Assembly: GCF_003332275.1 (NCBI RefSeq)
Contig: NZ_QOVA01000002.1
Location: 186,001-250,000 of the forward strand
Source: Edaphovirga cremea
GTDB lineage: Bacteria > Pseudomonadota > Gammaproteobacteria > Enterobacterales > Enterobacteriaceae
Length of the DNA stretch: 64,000 nt
Reading direction: 5' to 3'
Made by a program: the position numbers and the translations under genes. This document shows, piece after piece, positions 1 through 10,664 of this stretch (position 1 is its first letter; each line of letters starts with the position of its first letter). The notes under the pieces are model-generated. The model made no database searches, was not told the origin of the DNA, and saw nothing but the letters and a program-made list of their open reading frames with translations.

Positions 1-81
1 TATGAGCAGCAGGCGCTTGATGGCATGCTTGATGTACTGCACAAAGATATCGATCTGGGCGAGAAATTCGTCAACAACTGA
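1..81 (+). CDS. mdh: Malate dehydrogenase, C-terminal end only
   Basis: The window opens inside a plus-strand gene. Its last 26 codons end in GMLDVLHKDIDLGEKFVNN and TGA at 79-81. The tail matches what I recall of the C-terminus of enterobacterial NAD-dependent malate dehydrogenase (GMLDTLKKDIALGEEFVNK in E. coli), the TCA-cycle enzyme that interconverts malate and oxaloacetate in the cytoplasm. The catalytic and NAD-binding parts lie outside the window. It converges on sfsB through a shared terminator. In E. coli the neighbour at this position is murA, so the locus has been rearranged relative to that species. The identification rests on a short tail and is likely rather than certain. Confidence 0.75.
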   Translation, partial: YEQQALDGMLDVLHKDIDLGEKFVNN

Positions 82-127
82 TCCTTTCGTTGCTGAAAGC
101 GCGCAGTAAAATTACCCGTAATAACAA

Positions 128-158
128 AACCGCCGACAACATGTCCGGCGGTTTTTTA
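128..158. terminator. Rho-independent terminator between mdh and sfsB
   Basis: An 8-bp stem (AACCGCCG at 128-135, CGGCGGTT at 146-153) encloses a 10-nt loop and is followed by a T run. A-rich sequence on the other side of the stem would let it also serve sfsB on the minus strand. Confidence 0.85.
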
Positions 159-169
159 TGGTACCTGTG

Positions 170-439
170 TCAGTCTTTTGTTCGACGGATCAGGCCTTTT
201 CGATCTTTCAATTCTTGTGTTTCAGCATCGTAATACCGGCTTGGCCAGAGTTCTGATGGGTGAAGTTTAAGCGCATCTGCAATGAGCCACTCTCCCCGGG
301 GCCAGGGACGAGATAATGCATTGGCCAGCGTTGATGAGCTTAATCCTGCGGCTCGTGAGACCGCCGCCAGGGTGGTTCCTTTTTTTCGTAGTGCAGCAAT
401 AATATCTGCAGGATGCCAATCCTGTTTCTTCGTAAGCAT
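170..439 (-). CDS. sfsB: Ner-like DNA-binding protein SfsB/Nlp
   Basis: An 89-residue protein almost entirely made of a phage-Mu Ner-type helix-turn-helix (DWHPADIIAALRKKG, then GLSSSTLANALSRPWP, then ELWPSRY). It matches the enterobacterial Nlp/SfsB family, a sugar-fermentation-related activator in E. coli. The start at 439 (MLTKKQDWHP) is chosen because AAGGAG lies about 8 nt upstream and the family begins just before the DWHPADI motif; in-frame codons extend to 544 but have no homology. It is on the same strand as ispB, as in E. coli, but a further regulator gene now lies between them. Its target genes cannot be told from the sequence. Confidence 0.85.
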   Translation of the reverse strand: MLTKKQDWHPADIIAALRKKGTTLAAVSRAAGLSSSTLANALSRPWPRGEWLIADALKLHPSELWPSRYYDAETQELKDRKGLIRRTKD

Positions 440-968
440 ACCCCTACTCCTTTTATATACTTCGACCCGCCTGCCAGTCGATTCACTGGTGCGTTCCATG
501 ATCATGCCAAGTGAGATCATTTTAAAGAAAATATATAGCATCAAATTTCCTAAAAATTTTCAAATTTATTTCTATAATTTTAATGATTTTGTGCTTTGGC
601 GTTGAGTGGCGTGTAATTTTGATGGATATAACAATATAAAGCAGTGATTAATTCTGAGTTTAATTCGTGTTGTTAACATATGATTTGGTTGATGAATGAT
701 GTTCTTTCTTAAAAATTCCAGAAAAAAATCAATATAGGTCTTTGTATTCTTATTGCAACTTGTATTTGGTTCTCTTTATAACTCCACTTTTAGAGTGAGG
801 GTATTGCGCGTTAGTGGTATAACTGACGTGTAGTCGTTACGTTTATTATTAATGCGTAGCTGATGGATTTCGGTGAGCTCTGTTTATGTAATGATCGAAA
901 CCCATTCACAAGGATTTTAGAAACATTCCCTTTTTGTGTCTGAAACATTAATGCAGAGAAGAATGGCT
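440..968. other. AT-rich intergenic region between two Mu-type regulators
   Basis: This divergent interval separates sfsB (minus) and the Mu-type HTH gene (plus). It is distinctly AT-rich compared with flanking genes and holds the sfsB ribosome-binding site at its left edge. I find no convincing protein, RNA gene or repeat in it. It must carry the promoters of both regulators. Confidence 0.6.
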
Positions 969-1361
969 ATGAAACAAGAGTGGTTTGCAGCCAAGGAATT
1001 GGCCGGTGTTGGAGGTTTACCCACCACGCCTCAAGGAATAAATGGCATGGCTCGTCGTGAATCATGGGCGAAGCGTAAACGTAGTGGTGTGCAGGGAAGA
1101 GCGGTTGAGTATCATATTCAGAGCCTGCCACCCGCGGTACTAAGCTCTCTTTCGATCCAGGAACGATCGGCTGAGTACGTGATTAAACGGCAAGATCCTT
1201 TTTCAGTTTGGATCGAAAGCTATAACCAATTGACAGACGACGAGCGCCAAAAAGTGATCGCCATTATCATGCGTGAGGGGGTTGCCGGAATGATGCATAG
1301 ATTGTTCGCCCGGCATGACACCAGGGAGTTGGAGGCCAGTCAGCCCTTGACTGTGGACTGA
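969..1361 (+). CDS. Mu-type HTH DNA-binding protein
   Basis: A protein of about 130 residues whose first 70 resemble the winged-helix DNA-binding domain of phage Mu repressor and MuA transposase: KQEWFAAKELAGVGGLP, RRESWAKRKR, GVQGRAVEYHIQSLP. The remainder, with LTDDERQKVIAIIM, is helical and unassigned. There is no transposase catalytic domain. The chosen ATG (969) follows an AGAGAAGA element; ATGs at 951 and 963 and a GTG at 936 are in frame and possible. It sits between sfsB and ispB and ends 15 bp from the convergent ispB stop. The role is probably a domesticated phage-derived regulator; the target is unknown. Confidence 0.7.
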   Translation: MKQEWFAAKELAGVGGLPTTPQGINGMARRESWAKRKRSGVQGRAVEYHIQSLPPAVLSSLSIQERSAEYVIKRQDPFSVWIESYNQLTDDERQKVIAIIMREGVAGMMHRLFARHDTRELEASQPLTVD

Positions 1362-1376
1362 CTGGTAAAAGACACC

Positions 1377-2348
1377 TCAGAAATCTCGTTTTACAGCCAG
1401 ATGCGCCAGACCTTCCAGTGCAGTCCGGTAAGGTGTAGCTGGCAGTACCTGCAGAGCAGCGATAGCTTTATCGGCTTCTTGCTCTGCACGCAGGCGGGTA
1501 TAGGCCAGTGAGCCAGCCTGATGCATGGTTTCAAGCACGGGTTCCAGCAAATGGCGACCATTACCTTGTTCGATCGCTTCACGGATCATTGCTGACTGCT
1601 GCGCGTTGCCATGTTTCATTGCGTGCAGCAGCGGCATAGTTGGTTTCCCCTCGTTGAGATCGTCCCCCGTATTTTTACCTAACGTGTCGCCATCTGCGTC
1701 GTAATCCAGCAAATCATCAATTAACTGGAAAGCGGTGCCGAGATACCGACCGTAATCCTGCAGTGCCTGCTCATGCGCGGGGGATGCACCCGCAAGGATC
1801 GCCGATGATTGCGCTGCGGCCTCGAATAAACGCGCCGTTTTGCTATAAATAACTCGCATGTAACTCTCTTCGGTAATATCGGGATCGTTACAGTTCATGA
1901 GCTGCAGGACTTCACCTTCCGCGATCACATTCACGGCTTCAGACATCAATGCCAGCACGCGCAGTGATTCCAGGCTGGTCATCATCTGAAATGCCCGGGT
2001 ATAAATGAAATCCCCCACCAGAACACTGGCGGCGTTGCCAAAGGCCGCATTGGCCGTCGCCTTGCCCCTGCGCATGTCAGATTCGTCAACCACGTCGTCA
2101 TGCAACAGCGTCGCGGTGTGGATAAACTCGATCAGCGCCGCCACGGTGACATGCTTGTTGCCCTGATATTGCAAGGCACGCGCAGCAAGCACAGCGATCA
2201 TTGGGCGGATGCGTTTCCCCCCACCGCTGATTATGTAATAGCCCAGCTGATTGATGAGTGTGACATCGGAGTTCAACTGGTCGAGAATTGTAGCGTTCAC
2301 GGCCGCCATGTCTTGTGCGGTTAAGTCGGTGATCTGTTCTAGGTTCAT
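1377..2348 (-). CDS. ispB: Octaprenyl diphosphate synthase
   Basis: A 323-residue all-helical trans-prenyltransferase that builds the C40 side chain of ubiquinone and menaquinone from farnesyl diphosphate and isopentenyl diphosphate in the cytoplasm. The first aspartate-rich motif (DDVVDESDMRRG, near residue 85) and the second (DDLLDYDAD, near residue 212) are intact, as is GGKRIRP near the N-terminus. Length equals the E. coli enzyme. It is divergent from rplU across about 260 bp and functionally tied to the ubiUVT genes further along. Confidence 0.95.
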   Translation of the reverse strand: MNLEQITDLTAQDMAAVNATILDQLNSDVTLINQLGYYIISGGGKRIRPMIAVLAARALQYQGNKHVTVAALIEFIHTATLLHDDVVDESDMRRGKATANAAFGNAASVLVGDFIYTRAFQMMTSLESLRVLALMSEAVNVIAEGEVLQLMNCNDPDITEESYMRVIYSKTARLFEAAAQSSAILAGASPAHEQALQDYGRYLGTAFQLIDDLLDYDADGDTLGKNTGDDLNEGKPTMPLLHAMKHGNAQQSAMIREAIEQGNGRHLLEPVLETMHQAGSLAYTRLRAEQEADKAIAALQVLPATPYRTALEGLAHLAVKRDF

Positions 2349-2505
2349 TGTTTTTTTTCAGCTGTGTTTCTCTCCACCGGGATGAGAACGCTGGTCAAAT
2401 CGATTCATCGCGGTAACGGTGACTCTGATTGTACTTGAAAAATGCGAGAGATAAACGCCGCGTAATGAACTGTGCTTTTTTTCTTCTTTTGGCTTTATTC
2501 TGCTC

Positions 2506-2534
2506 TTGTCATCTGACTCTTTATTGCGTAGAAT
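2506..2534 (+). promoter_or_regulatory. Sigma70 promoter of rplU-rpmA
   Basis: A -35 hexamer TTGTCA (2506-2511), 17-bp spacer and -10 hexamer TAGAAT (2529-2534) lie about 65 bp ahead of the L21 start codon. The arrangement fits a strong ribosomal-protein promoter; it is predicted from sequence only. Confidence 0.6.
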
Positions 2535-2606
2535 TCGCGCCCTATTGTGAATATTTATAGCGCGCTCTGTACTATAGAGTTGAGTGCGCGGAAAGCGGAG
2601 TTTTAT

Positions 2607-2918
2607 ATGTACGCGGTTTTCCAAAGTGGTGGTAAACAACACCGAGTAAGCGAAGGTCAGACCGTTCGCTTGGAAAAGCTGGACATCGCAACTGGTGAAA
2701 CGATTGAGTTTGACCAAGTTCTGATGATTGCCAACGGTGAAGAAATCAATATCGGCCTTCCTTTAGTCGATGGCGGAAAAATCATAGCTGAAGTTGTTGC
2801 TCATGGTCGTGGCGAAAAAATCAAGATTGTTAAATTTCGTCGTCGTAAACACCACCGTAAGCAGCAAGGCCATCGTCAGTGGTTCACTGACGTGAAAATT
2901 ACCGGCATCAGCGCTTAA
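2607..2918 (+). CDS. rplU: 50S ribosomal protein L21
   Basis: A 103-residue large-subunit protein that binds 23S rRNA domain I. It begins [14 protein letters not shown] and ends in the basic stretch [15 protein letters not shown], both hallmarks of bacterial L21. The start at 2607 follows GCGGAG; in-frame codons further upstream lie inside the promoter/leader and are not used. It is followed 19 bp later by rpmA and forms the classic L21-L27 operon. Confidence 0.98.
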   Translation: MYAVFQSGGKQHRVSEGQTVRLEKLDIATGETIEFDQVLMIANGEEINIGLPLVDGGKIIAEVVAHGRGEKIKIVKFRRRKHHRKQQGHRQWFTDVKITGISA

Positions 2919-2937
2919 GTTAAGGGGAGCAGATTAA

Positions 2938-3195
<258 letters not shown>

Positions 3196-3221
3196 GTTTT
3201 CGAGTCTTACCAACAGATGTC

Positions 3222-3249
3222 AGCCCCGCAACCCGTTGCGGGGCTTTTT
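3222..3249 (+). terminator. Terminator after rpmA
   Basis: A perfect 10-bp stem (AGCCCCGCAA / TTGCGGGGCT) with a 4-nt loop is followed by a T tract, 27 bp after the L27 stop codon. Confidence 0.9.
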
Positions 3250-3282
3250 ACATTTTAGGTAGTAAAGCCCTCTGAGTTGAAA

Positions 3283-5443
<2,161 letters not shown>

Positions 5444-5480
5444 TTTCCTGTTTAGGTTCGGGGCGTGTTAGTCAGTCAGA

Positions 5481-5508
5481 GGGGTTGCTTTTAAGCAGCC
5501 CCTTTTTT
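5481..5508 (+). terminator. obgE terminator overlapping the end of pmrB
   Basis: A 10-bp stem with one G-U pair (GGGGTTGCTT at 5481-5490, AAGCAGCCCC at 5493-5502), a tight TT loop and a T6 tract. The right arm covers the last codons of pmrB on the other strand, so terminator and coding sequence share DNA. Confidence 0.8.
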
Positions 5509-6579
5509 GTTGCCTGTGACATTCATTGCAACACGGGGTAACCAGCATTGCGCGCAAAGGCCAGATCGGTCTGTGCGATTCTGTAACGTCAACTCGCCCT
5601 GATGAAGTTGGGTGATGCGGATAACGATATTCAAACCAAGCCCACTTCCGCCATAGCGTTGATCCATTCGTTTAAACGCCTGGGTGAGCTCTCCCGCCAT
5701 TTTCTCTTCAATACCCGGGCCTTCGTCTAAAACAGTCAGTAGCACCCCGTCACGTTCTTGTGAGAGCGTAATCGTAATACTGCTGTTTTCCGGGCTGTAA
5801 CGATAGGCGTTTTCGACCAGATTTCTGAGTAACAAGCGCAACAGAACGGCGTCACCCTGTACCTGCGCATGCAGGGGCAACTGCCAATTCAGGTGCTGCT
5901 GCCGCTGATTGGCCATTTCAGTCAGTTCTTCCTTTAGCGGTTCAATCACGTTTGTAATCCAATCAACCTGTTGATATTGGCCGCTGGCAAAGTTTTGCCC
6001 GGCGCGGGATAACATCAGCAGTTGCTCAACAGTGTGCATCAGTTGATCGAGACGAGCGATGAGGGAACGACTTTCGGTAATACCTTTTTTTTCCAGAAGT
6101 TCGAGATGCAGCCGAATCCCGGCCAGTGGCGTGCGCAGTTCATGTGCCGCATCGGCGGTAAAGTGCCGTTCCTGTTGAATGGTGTTGCCAAGCCGCGCCA
6201 GCAGTTGATTCAACGCGGTTGTCACAGCGGCGACTTCCTGCGTGTCGTTATTTACGGGTATCGGCGTCAGGTTGTCGGCAGAACGTGTTTCAAGACGTCG
6301 TTGCAGTTGGTTCAGCGGGCGGATAATCCAACTGATTGCCCAAAAGGAGAGCAGCAGGGTCACTGACATCATGATGAGCGACGGGGCCAGCAGAGAAGCC
6401 ACGGCTTCTGCTATTTCCGTTTCAACATGCTCGTTACGGACTTTGGCTGACAACGTATCATCTACCAGAAGGCTGATTTGCTCCCGACTCTCATGCCACA
6501 ACCAGAAAACGCTGATCAGTTGCGTTACCAACAAAATCAGCGCCAGCATTAGCAATAATCGGCGACGCATACTGATCAT
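5491..6579 (-). CDS. pmrB: Sensor histidine kinase PmrB/BasS-like
   Basis: A 362-residue inner-membrane kinase with TM1 (about 8-28), a short periplasmic loop (about 29-65), TM2 (about 66-88) and HAMP. The H-box HELRT puts the phosphorylated His at 146. N-box NLVENAYRYSP, G1 DEGPGIEE and G2 GGSGLGLNI follow. The periplasmic loop carries EIAE (55-58), the ExxE form linked to Fe(III) sensing in Salmonella PmrB. It would phosphorylate the adjacent regulator, with which it overlaps by 4 nt (ATGA). In Pectobacterium the orthologous pair is called PehSR. QseC-like kinases are the main alternative. Confidence 0.85.
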   Translation of the reverse strand: MISMRRRLLLMLALILLVTQLISVFWLWHESREQISLLVDDTLSAKVRNEHVETEIAEAVASLLAPSLIMMSVTLLLSFWAISWIIRPLNQLQRRLETRSADNLTPIPVNNDTQEVAAVTTALNQLLARLGNTIQQERHFTADAAHELRTPLAGIRLHLELLEKKGITESRSLIARLDQLMHTVEQLLMLSRAGQNFASGQYQQVDWITNVIEPLKEELTEMANQRQQHLNWQLPLHAQVQGDAVLLRLLLRNLVENAYRYSPENSSITITLSQERDGVLLTVLDEGPGIEEKMAGELTQAFKRMDQRYGGSGLGLNIVIRITQLHQGELTLQNRTDRSGLCAQCWLPRVAMNVTGNKKGAA

Positions 6580-7238
6580 GATTCTTTTTCCAGGCGATAA
6601 CCGATACCCCGTACCGTGCGGATTCGCTCTTTGCCCAGCTTGCGACGCAAGTTATGTACATGAACTTCCAGGGTATTTGAACCAAGATCGTCTTGCCAGG
6701 TGTAGAGATCCTGTTGTAACAGTTCGCGGTTTACCGTTTGTCCGGCACGCATTATCAGACGGGAAAGAATCGCAAACTCTTTAGGCGTGATTTCCAACTC
6801 TTTCCCCTGCATGGTGACCTGCTGCGAAGAGAGGTTAAGTTGCAAGTCATCGAGGATGAGTAAGTTGTCACTGTGCCCCTGAAAACGCCGAATCAACGCG
6901 CGTACGCGGGCAAGCAATTCGGCCAGGGCAAAAGGCTTGATGAGATAATCATCTGCCCCGGCATCCAATCCATCGACACGATCTTCCATGGCGTCACGGG
7001 CGGTGAGGATCAGCACGGGCAGCGAAATACTCTCCCGCCGCCATTGACGCAACAAAGATGTGCCATCCCGGTCCGGCAGACCGAGATCCAGAATCACCAT
7101 GCTGTACTGACTGCTAATGATGTAACTGCTCGCCTGCGCAGCCGTTGATGCACAGTCACAGGCATAACCTTCCCCAACCAACGCCATTGTCAGCCCTTGC
7201 TGGAGTAGTTCATCATCTTCAACAATCAGTATTTTCAT
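6576..7238 (-). CDS. pmrA: Response regulator PmrA/BasR-like (OmpR family)
   Basis: A 220-residue response regulator. The receiver domain (1 to about 120) has acidic pocket EDD (7-9), phosphoacceptor Asp51 in VILDLGLPD, and Lys in LIKPFAL. The C-terminal winged helix includes NTLEVHVHNLRRKLG and IRTVRGIGYRL. It matches enterobacterial PmrA, which controls lipid-A modification and polymyxin resistance. It starts only 5 bp after the dacB stop and overlaps pmrB, so a dacB-pmrA-pmrB transcription unit is likely. Confidence 0.88.
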   Translation of the reverse strand: MKILIVEDDELLQQGLTMALVGEGYACDCASTAAQASSYIISSQYSMVILDLGLPDRDGTSLLRQWRRESISLPVLILTARDAMEDRVDGLDAGADDYLIKPFALAELLARVRALIRRFQGHSDNLLILDDLQLNLSSQQVTMQGKELEITPKEFAILSRLIMRAGQTVNRELLQQDLYTWQDDLGSNTLEVHVHNLRRKLGKERIRTVRGIGYRLEKES

Positions 7239-7243
7239 AGGTG

Positions 7244-8677
7244 TCAGTTATTCTGATAGATGTCCTTGTACAGCCGGCTTTCAAATCGCACCAGAGGGGC
7301 TCTGCGCGTACGTTGATCTTCTGGCGGAACAGCATAACCCGACAGGAATTGTACGAACGCCATGCGTTGCCCACTGGCCGTGGTGATAAAGCCCGCCAGA
7401 TTGTATACGCCTTGCAAGGCTCCGGTTTTTGCCGACACTTTGCCATCCACACCCGCTTCATGCAGGCCACCGCGATAGCGCAGCGTACCATCGTAACCAG
7501 AGAGTGGTAACATGGTGATAAAATTGAGTTCCTGATCGTGCTGGGCAATATATTGTAGCGCTTGCATCATCGTAGCAGGTGCCAGCAAGTTGTGCCGCGA
7601 CAGGCCCGAACCATCCACCACAATGCTGTTGCCGAGATCGACTCCGGCCTTCTGCTTCAGAACCTGCCGCACAGCATCTGCTCCCGCGCGCCATGTGCCG
7701 GGAACGCCAAAACGTTGGTGACCAATGGTGCGGAATACGGTATCGGCGATCATATTGTCCGATTTTTTCAGCATGATTTTGAGCAGTTCATGCAGCGGAG
7801 CTGACTGAGTCTGCGCCAGAATGGTGCCCGCAGGAGACGGCGTCGTTTGACGTTTAAGGTTGCCGTCGATCTGAATGCCTGCCTGGATAAGCTCATCTTT
7901 CAGGATCGCACCAGCATAACTCGCACCGTCCTGAATGGCGAAGGCCAGCGGGAGAGGATCGCCGCGCTGAGTCAGACAACCCGTCAGCGTGAAACGATTG
8001 AGTTCGCCGGGTACGACGTCAAGCTCACAATATTGGGCATCCGGCGACCCCTTGGCCAGCGTGCGGACCTGGCTGAACATGTGCACCGGGTAATACGATG
8101 CCACGCGGATAAACGCCATATCGCCCGGTTTCGGGGCGCTATAGAGTGACACGGAGAAGCAATTGCGATCCACAATGGCGGCAGCCGGTGGCGCACTGAA
8201 ACATTGGGTAATGTCGTTCCACGGCCAGCCCGGTGCTTTGTCATGGCTGGCAAAAACCGAGGTATCAATGATCACATCGCCAGTGATTTCTCGTACGCCC
8301 TGTTTTTTCAGCACCGCCACCATATTGCGCAAACTCTGGCGTCTGAGGGTGGGATCACCGCCAAACCGGGCAGTCAGGCTGCCGCGTAATACGCCATCTG
8401 CAATCGGAGCATGGCTTTCCAGCGTGGTGTTAAAGCGAAAATCAGGTCCTAACTGCAACAATGCAGCAAGGGCAGTCAATACCTTCTGGGTACTGGCTGG
8501 CAGCGCCATCTGTTGACCGTGATAATCGATAGTCGGTGAGCTGGCTCCCACCTTTTGTACCAACAGTGCCAGATTCGTTCCATCTGGCAGGTACTGAGTA
8601 TAATCTTCAACCTGAGCAGCATTGGCAGTAAAGACAAATGCACAGGCTAATCCACTGACAATTCGTGAAAAACGCAT
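7244..8677 (-). CDS. dacB: D-alanyl-D-alanine carboxypeptidase/endopeptidase PBP4
   Basis: A 477-residue periplasmic penicillin-binding protein that trims and splits peptidoglycan cross-links. It has a signal peptide (MRFSRIVSGLACAFVFTANA, about 1-20), active-site SxxK (STQK, Ser62), the SDN motif (KKSDNMIAD) and KTG (SAKTGALQG). Length and motifs agree with E. coli PBP4. It is divergent from greA across 259 bp and is the first gene of a likely operon with pmrAB, placing envelope remodelling and envelope-stress sensing together. Confidence 0.95.
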   Translation of the reverse strand: MRFSRIVSGLACAFVFTANAAQVEDYTQYLPDGTNLALLVQKVGASSPTIDYHGQQMALPASTQKVLTALAALLQLGPDFRFNTTLESHAPIADGVLRGSLTARFGGDPTLRRQSLRNMVAVLKKQGVREITGDVIIDTSVFASHDKAPGWPWNDITQCFSAPPAAAIVDRNCFSVSLYSAPKPGDMAFIRVASYYPVHMFSQVRTLAKGSPDAQYCELDVVPGELNRFTLTGCLTQRGDPLPLAFAIQDGASYAGAILKDELIQAGIQIDGNLKRQTTPSPAGTILAQTQSAPLHELLKIMLKKSDNMIADTVFRTIGHQRFGVPGTWRAGADAVRQVLKQKAGVDLGNSIVVDGSGLSRHNLLAPATMMQALQYIAQHDQELNFITMLPLSGYDGTLRYRGGLHEAGVDGKVSAKTGALQGVYNLAGFITTASGQRMAFVQFLSGYAVPPEDQRTRRAPLVRFESRLYKDIYQNN

Positions 8678-8936
8678 AATCTCGGGGCAACAGCTGGATA
8701 ACGTGCTGTCATACTACGGTGCAAAGAGGGACAAAGTAAACGATGACCCTCAATGAACTCTACGTTAAAATGCACATCAAAATGCAAAACCGAACTTGGC
8801 TGGGGCATATGCTCCGGGTCAGGTTTCTTTTATTTATCACTTAGAGGCGAGCGGTTCGAGCAGCCGTTCGCATTGACATCCTAATACGTCAGGACGACGG
8901 ATTTTTGAACAGGAAAGATTTAGAGGTAGTTATATT
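8678..8936 (+). promoter_or_regulatory. greA/dacB divergent region with a greA leader hairpin
   Basis: This interval holds the promoters of dacB (minus) and greA (plus). A GC-rich hairpin (GCGAGCGG at 8847-8854, CCGTTCGC at 8864-8871) lies 65 bp ahead of greA. It has no T tract and so is not a standard terminator. In E. coli the greA leader is a processed RNA (GraL); this hairpin may correspond, but that is inference. Confidence 0.35.
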
Positions 8937-9413
8937 ATGAAACAGATTCCGATGACATTGCGTGGTGCTGAAAAACTGCGTGAAGAGCTTGATTTTCTTA
9001 AGACTGTTCGCCGCCCAAAAATTATTTCCGATATAGCGGACGCACGTGAACATGGTGATTTGAAAGAGAATGCCGAGTATCATGCCGCGCGTGAGCAGCA
9101 GGGTTTTTGTGAAGGCCGTATTCAGGAAATCGAAGCCAAGCTGTCAAATTGCCAGGTGATCGACATCACAAAAATGCCAAATAATGGCCGGGTGATTTTT
9201 GGTGCAACGGTGAAAGTACAGAATCTCGATACCGATGATGAACAGACTTACCGTATCGTTGGCGATGATGAGGCTGATTTTAAACAGAACCTTATTTCGG
9301 TGAATTCACCTATCGCGCGTGGGCTGATTGGTAAGGAAAAGGACGACGTTGTCGTGATCCGCACCCCAGGTGGCGATGTCGAGTTTGAAATTCTTGATGT
9401 AGACTACCTCTAG
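8937..9413 (+). CDS. greA: Transcript cleavage factor GreA
   Basis: A 158-residue RNA polymerase accessory factor that rescues backtracked complexes by stimulating 3' RNA cleavage. The N-terminal coiled coil (about 1-75) carries the acidic tip ([20 protein letters not shown]) and the C-terminal FKBP-like domain ends in [17 protein letters not shown] lies upstream of the ATG. It is monocistronic, closed by a palindromic terminator shared with yhbY. Confidence 0.97.
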   Translation: MKQIPMTLRGAEKLREELDFLKTVRRPKIISDIADAREHGDLKENAEYHAAREQQGFCEGRIQEIEAKLSNCQVIDITKMPNNGRVIFGATVKVQNLDTDDEQTYRIVGDDEADFKQNLISVNSPIARGLIGKEKDDVVVIRTPGGDVEFEILDVDYL

Positions 9414-9460
9414 GGTTTGCCATTCCATCCGTAATACCGCTACTTTTGTAAAGAAAAGAA

Positions 9461-9485
9461 AAAGGCCGCATGCGGCCTTTTATCA
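9461..9485. terminator. Bidirectional terminator between greA and yhbY
   Basis: A perfect 20-bp palindrome (AAAGGCCGCATGCGGCCTTT, 9461-9480) is flanked by A-rich sequence on the left and TTAT on the right. It suits termination of greA and of convergent yhbY. Confidence 0.85.
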
Positions 9486-9525
9486 GAGCAGTGCACGTGG
9501 CACCTTTTCGCTAAGCTGGAAAGGA

Positions 9526-9819
9526 TTAACGCGGTAAACTGATCTTCCGCTCTTTGGCAGGGCGGTAAAGAACCAGCACACTACCGATGATTTGCACATT
9601 GCACGCGCCGGTTTCACGCACGATAGCATCAGCGATCAGCGTTTTTGTTTCGCGCTCTTCAGCGGCGATCTTCACTTTGATCAGTTCGTGATGTTCCAGC
9701 GCCTGCTCGATCTCGGCCAGCACCCCTTCGGTGAGCCCGTTATTGCCCAGCATGACAACCGGTTTTAATGGATGCGCCAGGCCTTTCAGGTGCTGTTTTT
9801 GTTTGTTATTAAGATTCAT
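9526..9819 (-). CDS. yhbY: RNA-binding protein YhbY (CRM domain)
   Basis: A 97-residue single CRS1/YhbY domain. The hallmark loop is present (HPLKPVVMLGNNGLTEGVL), then EIEQALEHHELIKVKIA and the strand QIIGSVLVLYR. The family binds pre-50S ribosomal particles and acts in large-subunit maturation. It is divergent from rlmE across 168 bp, the usual enterobacterial arrangement. Confidence 0.95.
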   Translation of the reverse strand: MNLNNKQKQHLKGLAHPLKPVVMLGNNGLTEGVLAEIEQALEHHELIKVKIAAEERETKTLIADAIVRETGACNVQIIGSVLVLYRPAKERKISLPR

Positions 9820-9987
9820 TGTCTTTTTTGCTTAGGTTGGGATTGAAAACGGGTCATTCTACCGCCATCTCATGTGTATCACCAAATCGGCATGTGCCGA
9901 GAAGTGGCCAACGCGAGCTAAGCAATTGATGCCATGACTCTAAGAGCCTGTTACACAGACTTTAAATCAGGATAGTTGGAAAAATAG

Positions 9988-10617
9988 ATGGCTAATAAAA
10001 AGCGTTCGGCTAGCTCCAGTCGCTGGCTACAAGAACACTTTAGCGATAAATATGTACTTGAAGCGCAGAAAAAAGGGCTGCGCTCGCGCGCCTGGTTTAA
10101 ACTAGATGAAATACAACAGGGCGACAAATTATTCAAACCGGGTATGACCGTCGTTGATTTGGGAGCAGCACCCGGCGGCTGGTCTCAGTATGTTGTTACT
10201 CAGATCGGGGGCAATGGCCGCATTATCGCCTGCGATCTTTTACCTATGGATCCTATAGTCGGTGTCGATTTCCTTCAGGGCGATTTTCGTGATCCAATGG
10301 TTCTGAAAGCCCTGCTGGAGAGGGTAGGAGATAATAAAGTCCAGGTGGTCATGTCTGATATGGCCCCAAATATGAGTGGTACTCCGGCGGTCGATATTCC
10401 TAAATCGATGTATCTGGTTGAATTAGCGCTGGATATGTGTCGTGATGTATTAGCGCCAGGCGGAAGTTTCCTGGTGAAGGTGTTCCAGGGGGAAGGTTTT
10501 GATGAATACCTGCGGGAAATTCGCTCCCTGTTTACGAAAGTCAAGATTCGTAAGCCAGACGCTTCCCGTGCACGTTCACGGGAAGTGTACATCGTAGCGA
10601 CAGGGCGCAAACTGTAG
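9988..10617 (+). CDS. rlmE: 23S rRNA 2'-O-methyltransferase RlmE (FtsJ/RrmJ)
   Basis: A 209-residue SAM-dependent methyltransferase that 2'-O-methylates U2552 of 23S rRNA in the assembled 50S subunit. The SAM motif is [13 protein letters not shown] (about residues 54-66). The K-D-K-E catalytic set typical of the family is compatible with [27 protein letters not shown] and REVYIVATG. It lies immediately upstream of ftsH, a conserved heat-shock operon pair. I saw no clean sigma32 promoter. Confidence 0.96.
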   Translation: MANKKRSASSSRWLQEHFSDKYVLEAQKKGLRSRAWFKLDEIQQGDKLFKPGMTVVDLGAAPGGWSQYVVTQIGGNGRIIACDLLPMDPIVGVDFLQGDFRDPMVLKALLERVGDNKVQVVMSDMAPNMSGTPAVDIPKSMYLVELALDMCRDVLAPGGSFLVKVFQGEGFDEYLREIRSLFTKVKIRKPDASRARSREVYIVATGRKL

Positions 10618-10664
10618 TACCCTAACGCTGTTTGTTAACACAGTTGTAATATGAGGTTAATCCC

